A stretch of 13,015 nucleotides of DNA, taken from assembly GCA_937988885.1 (NCBI GenBank), contig CALKHR010000005.1, forward strand, positions 1-13,015, written 5' to 3'. A program made the translations under genes and the position numbers. Below are positions 12,911 to 13,015 of the stretch, piece by piece (the stretch's first letter is position 1; each line of letters starts with the position of its first letter). The DNA comes from an uncultured Roseiflexaceae bacterium. GTDB lineage: Bacteria; Chloroflexota; Chloroflexia; Chloroflexales; Roseiflexaceae. A model generated the notes under the pieces. That model was given only the letters and a program-made list of their open reading frames with translations. It was not told the DNA's origin and did no database searches.

Positions 12911-12997
12911 AGTTGCTATAGCTTCTCAGGAGAATGTGGGATGCGCCATTCGGCGGGTGAGCGCGTTCGCACGAGGGCGTAGGCTGCTGCGCAGGCC
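12911..12997. repeat. 87-bp direct repeat, copy B
   Basis: The second copy is offset from copy A by 104 bp, with a 17-bp AT-rich spacer (12894-12910). It differs at four positions (12923, 12934, 12960 and 12968). It is followed by a GGCCC-AAA-GGGCC hairpin (12994-13006). The window ends at 13015, so further copies may follow. Confidence 0.9.
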
Positions 12998-13015
12998 CAA
13001 AGGGCCGGTCGCGGC

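Noticed and set aside
12772..12997. CRISPR array
   Set aside because: The repeat units (9 bp adjacent; 87 bp with one spacer) do not have CRISPR repeat-spacer form, and no cas gene is present.

Overview
This window most likely comes from a member of the Chloroflexota (class Chloroflexia or a relative). That assignment is inferred from three things: the style of the ClpC protein, a membrane protein whose SH3b domain hangs on a TP-rich linker (common in that phylum), and a loose gene layout with long AT-rich spacers. No rRNA, tRNA, CRISPR array, insertion sequence or phage gene is visible. Ten protein-coding genes can be supported.

Layout. Bases 1-543 carry no gene but hold two degenerate copies of a dispersed palindromic repeat and a good promoter. 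An unrecognised 153-residue protein follows (544-1005). It converges on a minus-strand pair: a single-domain response regulator (1105-1476), preceded by a membrane-anchored DUF2233/phosphodiester-glycosidase-like protein (1573-2610). A divergent control region (2611-3058) leads to an ArsR-type winged-helix regulator (3059-3673). This converges on a three-helix membrane protein (3752-4039) and an orphan DUF6084 protein (4152-4799), both on the minus strand. A serine hydrolase of the class C beta-lactamase family (5111-6082, minus) and a spore-photolyase-like radical SAM protein (6204-7058, plus) diverge from a shared 121-bp promoter region. Then come a membrane-bound Mrr-type nuclease with an extracytoplasmic SH3b domain (7302-8387, plus) and, convergent to it, a protein made of four MshEN-like motifs (8465-9031, minus). 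A 1.2-kb gene-poor AT-rich stretch (9032-10232) precedes the Clp unfoldase gene clpC (10233-12704). After clpC come its terminator, a 9-bp triplicate and two 87-bp direct repeats that run to the window edge.

How the genes fit together. This is not one operon: most genes are alone with their own promoter. Three convergent pairs share one hairpin each, always with the T-tract on the minus-strand side. Several products suggest signal sensing: a phosphoreceiver, a winged-helix regulator, possible c-di-GMP-binding motifs, and an SH3b sensor coupled to a nuclease. No shared pathway is demonstrated.

I see no complete new multi-gene system. The best leads are the stand-alone four-motif MshEN-like protein, the Mrr-SH3b transmembrane protein, the radical SAM protein with unusual cysteine spacing, and the structured clpC leader.
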